NCBI GenBank assembly: GCA_964636865.1
Contig: CAZWVJ010000024.1
Coordinates: forward strand, 1-26,254
Reading direction: 5' to 3'
Length of the DNA: 26,254 nucleotides
Source: B1SED10-75 sp964636865
GTDB lineage: Bacteria; Bacillota; Dethiobacteria; DTU022; PWGO01
A program made the translations under genes and the position numbers. This document shows, piece after piece, positions 24,091-26,254 of the stretch (position 1 is its first letter; every line of letters begins with the position of its first letter). The notes below the pieces were generated by a model, which was not told the origin of the DNA, ran no database searches, and saw only the letters and a list, made by a program, of their open reading frames with translations.

Positions 24091-24681
24091 CTATGTAATA
24101 GTACCTTTCGTGGACAGCACATCGTCCAGGCCGTCAAGGTGCTCAGAAGCTTCACCCATGGCTTTCCCTGCCCCTTTAAATGCAGCCTCTATTATGTGGT
24201 GGCGGTTAATACCGTCAAAAAATTTTAGATGCAGGTTCATTTGAGCTTCATTAACCGCCGCTCGCCAGAATTCTTCGATTAGTTCTACATCAAAATCTCC
24301 CACTTTGCCGGGCTGTAATGCCAGATCGTAATTCAGGTAAGGGCGCCCGGAAAAATCCACCGCCGCTAAAACCAGGGCGTCATCCATGGGTAAAATACAA
24401 GAACCGTAGCGTTTGATGCCTTTCTTATTTCCCAGGGCCTCTTTAAGCGCCCTGCCCAGGCACAACCCGATATCCTCTACCAGGTGATGCGGTTCTACAT
24501 GTAAATCGCCCCGGGCACTAATTTCCAGGTTAAAAAAACTGTGGCGTGCCCACAACTCCAGCATATGTTCGAGAAACGGCACCCCCACTTCCAGCTTTGA
24601 TTCACCTTTTCCGTCCAGGTTAAGCTGCAGATCAACAGCAGTTTCCTTGGTTTTCCTGTTTATGTTCGCTTTTCGACTCAT
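24091..24681 (-). CDS. hisB: Imidazoleglycerol-phosphate dehydratase, monofunctional
   Basis: Dehydrates IGP to imidazole acetol phosphate using two Mn ions per site. It is 196 aa with no phosphatase domain. Metal-binding motifs are EPHHLVED (H65, H66, E69) and INRHHIIEA (H161, H162, E165). The usual DHML segment reads EHML (E38-H39), a conservative change, and the GDLHVE and LPMDDALV segments are present. The ATG overlaps the hisD stop by one base (TAATG), with AAGGAGG eight bases upstream. Confidence 0.96.
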   Translation of the reverse strand: MSRKANINRKTKETAVDLQLNLDGKGESKLEVGVPFLEHMLELWARHSFFNLEISARGDLHVEPHHLVEDIGLCLGRALKEALGNKKGIKRYGSCILPMDDALVLAAVDFSGRPYLNYDLALQPGKVGDFDVELIEEFWRAAVNEAQMNLHLKFFDGINRHHIIEAAFKGAGKAMGEASEHLDGLDDVLSTKGTIT

Positions 24682-25955
24682 TATCCATTCCTCCTTATTT
24701 GGACCGAGAGGGCATGGGCGTCAAGCCCTTCAGCCATTGCAAGGGAATTAATGCCCGGCACCGCCTTATGAAGGGCTTCCGGGGAATAAGACATGGCCTG
24801 GGAATACTTCATAAAGTCATGCACCCCAAGGGGAGAGGAATAACGAGCCGCCCTCCCGGTGGGTAAAACATGGTTAGTGCCCGCCCAATAATCTCCCAGT
24901 GCTTCCGGAGAATAAGGCCCAAAAAATACACTACCGGCGTTATTGATTTTTTCCAGGTAGCTCCAGGGATCTTTCAAGTGCACCTCCAGGTGCTCCGGAG
25001 CTACTAAATTGACAATTTCCCATACCTCATCAATGCCGGAGCTTATGATAATGCCCCCTTGCTCGCGCAGGGAAAGTTCCGCCGTATCTTTGCGGGAAAG
25101 GTGGGGAAGCTGTTTTTCCAGTTCATCTTCCACCTTCCGGGCAAAATCTTGGCTCGGCGTTACCAGGTATACTTTTGAGGACGGATCATGCTCTGCCTGC
25201 GAGAGGAGGTCGGCGGCAACATAATCCGCATAACTATCATCATCAGCCACAATCATAATTTCACTGGGGCCGGCAAGCATATCAATGCCCACATCCCCGA
25301 AAACTTCCTTTTTCGCCAGGGTTACATAAATATTTCCCGGCCCCACAATTTTATCCACGCGGGGCACAGTTTCGGTTCCATAAGCTAAAGCCGCTACTGC
25401 CTGGGCCCCGCCTACTTTGTAAATCTTTTTCACCCCGGCTTGCCGGGCCGTATATAAGGTTACGGGATTCACCGTTCCGTCCGATGCAGTAGGCGTGCAT
25501 ATATAAATATCTCTCACACCCGCCACTGCCGCGGGGACCGTTGTCATGAGCACAGAAGAAGGATAGGCCGCAGTTCCCCCGGGCACATATATGCCTGCTT
25601 TTTCCAGGGGGCGATAAAATTGGCCCACTACAGTCCCTTCACCCTTTGACCAGAACGCCTGAGGCATCTGCATGGAATGATAGTGCTTAATATTGTCCAG
25701 GGCATCGGCAATGGCCTGCTTCAACTCGGGGTCAACACTTTGGGCTGCTTCCCTTTCCTCATCCTCACTTACTGTGAGACTGTTGAGATCAGCCCCGTCA
25801 AAGCGCGAAATATATTCCCGCAAAGCCCTATCACCATTGGCTCTCACTGCCTCTATTATTTCCCGCACCTTTTCCAATTCTGGGGCGTAATCCTGCCAGG
25901 AAAAGCTTGCAGAAAAATCTTTTTTAAACCGGTCTGAATCAAAAACTCTCAACAA
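24681..25955 (-). CDS. hisD: Histidinol dehydrogenase
   Basis: The last two oxidations of the pathway, L-histidinol to histidine, with NAD and Zn. It is 424 aa. By alignment to the known E. coli residues, the Zn ligands are Q253, H256, D355 and H414 and the catalytic pair is E321-H322; all are present. LAGPSEIMIVADD and AGTNHVLPTG are clear. The start is TTG at 25955 (a second TTG follows directly), nine bases after AAAGGGG. It is the first gene of the operon, about 42 bases downstream of the predicted transcription start. hisG and hisZ, which often precede hisD, are not upstream. Confidence 0.97.
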   Translation of the reverse strand: MLRVFDSDRFKKDFSASFSWQDYAPELEKVREIIEAVRANGDRALREYISRFDGADLNSLTVSEDEEREAAQSVDPELKQAIADALDNIKHYHSMQMPQAFWSKGEGTVVGQFYRPLEKAGIYVPGGTAAYPSSVLMTTVPAAVAGVRDIYICTPTASDGTVNPVTLYTARQAGVKKIYKVGGAQAVAALAYGTETVPRVDKIVGPGNIYVTLAKKEVFGDVGIDMLAGPSEIMIVADDDSYADYVAADLLSQAEHDPSSKVYLVTPSQDFARKVEDELEKQLPHLSRKDTAELSLREQGGIIISSGIDEVWEIVNLVAPEHLEVHLKDPWSYLEKINNAGSVFFGPYSPEALGDYWAGTNHVLPTGRAARYSSPLGVHDFMKYSQAMSYSPEALHKAVPGINSLAMAEGLDAHALSVQIRRNG

Positions 25956-26003
25956 TAAAAAAAGCCCCTTTCCTTACTCTTACGCCCGCACTAATACGAA
26001 TGA

Positions 26004-26033
26004 ATTCTACCACGTTCTTCTTGAAAATGTCAA
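26004..26033 (-). promoter_or_regulatory. Sigma-A type promoter of the his operon
   Basis: Minus-strand TTGACA (26028-26033), an 18-base spacer and TAGAAT (26004-26009): a perfect -35 and a five-of-six -10. Transcription would start near 25997, leaving a leader of about 40 bases before hisD. That is too short for a T-box, so regulation by a histidine T-box is unlikely at this promoter. A second TTGACA lies about 20 bases further upstream without a matching -10. Confidence 0.75.
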
Positions 26034-26139
26034 TTTTGCCTAACAGTGTGTCAATAATTAGCGGGTAATTTATTTCTCGCTCCAGAAAATTTAACAAACA
26101 GGCGATAAATCAACTTCCTACATATCAAATTAAAAACAC

Positions 26140-26254
26140 GGTATGGGGATGGGTGGAAGTGGTCGGCTCAGCGACTAGATCGTTGCGCGGGCCATTTCAC
26201 GGCTCATCGCTACGGCCTGGAGCGGACTTCCCGCTCAATCTGTCGTCCTGACAG
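26140..26254. other. GC-rich hairpin-rich segment at the window edge, unidentified
   Basis: Upstream of the his promoter the AT-rich spacer ends near 26140, and a clearly more GC-rich sequence runs to the edge. It contains two perfect small hairpins in a row: GAGCGG-ACTTC-CCGCTC (26220-26236) and CTGTC-GTCCT-GACAG (26240-26254). It also has a repeated CGGCTCA motif (26164 and 26200) and paired GGCC blocks. No open frame of useful length crosses it on either strand. It could be the end of a mobile element or a structured RNA. Bases 26034-26139 show nothing recognisable. Confidence 0.35.

Noticed and set aside
26140..26254. Group II intron domain V or transposase C-terminus at the right edge
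   Set aside because: The GAGCCG-like motif does not continue into a domain V fold, and the reading frames are interrupted by stop codons. Left as unidentified.

Overview
This 26.3-kb window reads as a chromosomal scaffold from a low-GC Gram-positive bacterium (Bacillota, most likely a Clostridia-type anaerobe). The evidence is a PASTA-bearing division/spore PBP, a fused hisIE, a PHP-type histidinol phosphatase, a long YrvE-like RecJ, bifunctional Rel, strong AGGAGG ribosome binding sites, many TTG starts, and a 6S RNA placed beside aspS as I recall for Bacillus. A family of palindromic GGGACAGG-type repeats sits at a 100-N assembly gap. Genus and species cannot be read from the sequence. All 20 protein genes and the 6S RNA lie on the minus strand, so transcription runs from high to low coordinates.

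Right part (about 20.6-26.25 kb): a compact histidine operon, hisD-hisB-hisA-hisF-hisIE-PHP histidinol phosphatase-ogt, with many start/stop overlaps. A strong sigma-A type promoter lies just upstream of hisD. hisG, hisZ, hisC and, notably, hisH are absent. Beyond the promoter, the window edge holds a GC-rich hairpin-rich segment that I could not identify.

Middle (about 16.2-20.4 kb): aroC, preceded by a large nested hairpin in its leader, then aroB and an uncharacterised ABC-class ATPase. An intergenic stretch of palindromic repeats follows and is interrupted by the assembly gap.

Left-middle (about 4.4-15.9 kb): an HD phosphohydrolase, then secD-secF-recJ-rel-dtd-hisS-aspS, tightly spaced and probably one transcript: protein export, DNA repair, stringent response and tRNA charging/proofreading. 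Identical TTGTTA-17-TAAAAT promoter candidates precede the HD gene and secD. A 6S RNA with a long bulged closing stem follows aspS, then a rho-independent terminator.

Left part (1-4.3 kb): the head of the division and cell wall (dcw) cluster: mraZ with a three-box MraZ operator, rsmH (apparently starting at ATA), ftsL and a SpoVD/FtsI-type transpeptidase with two PASTA domains. Three imperfect 31-32 bp tandem repeats occupy the left edge.

No clearly new multi-gene system was found. The points most worth a second look are the missing hisH, the ATA start of rsmH, the repeat array at the gap, the leader hairpins, and the ABC-class ATPase.
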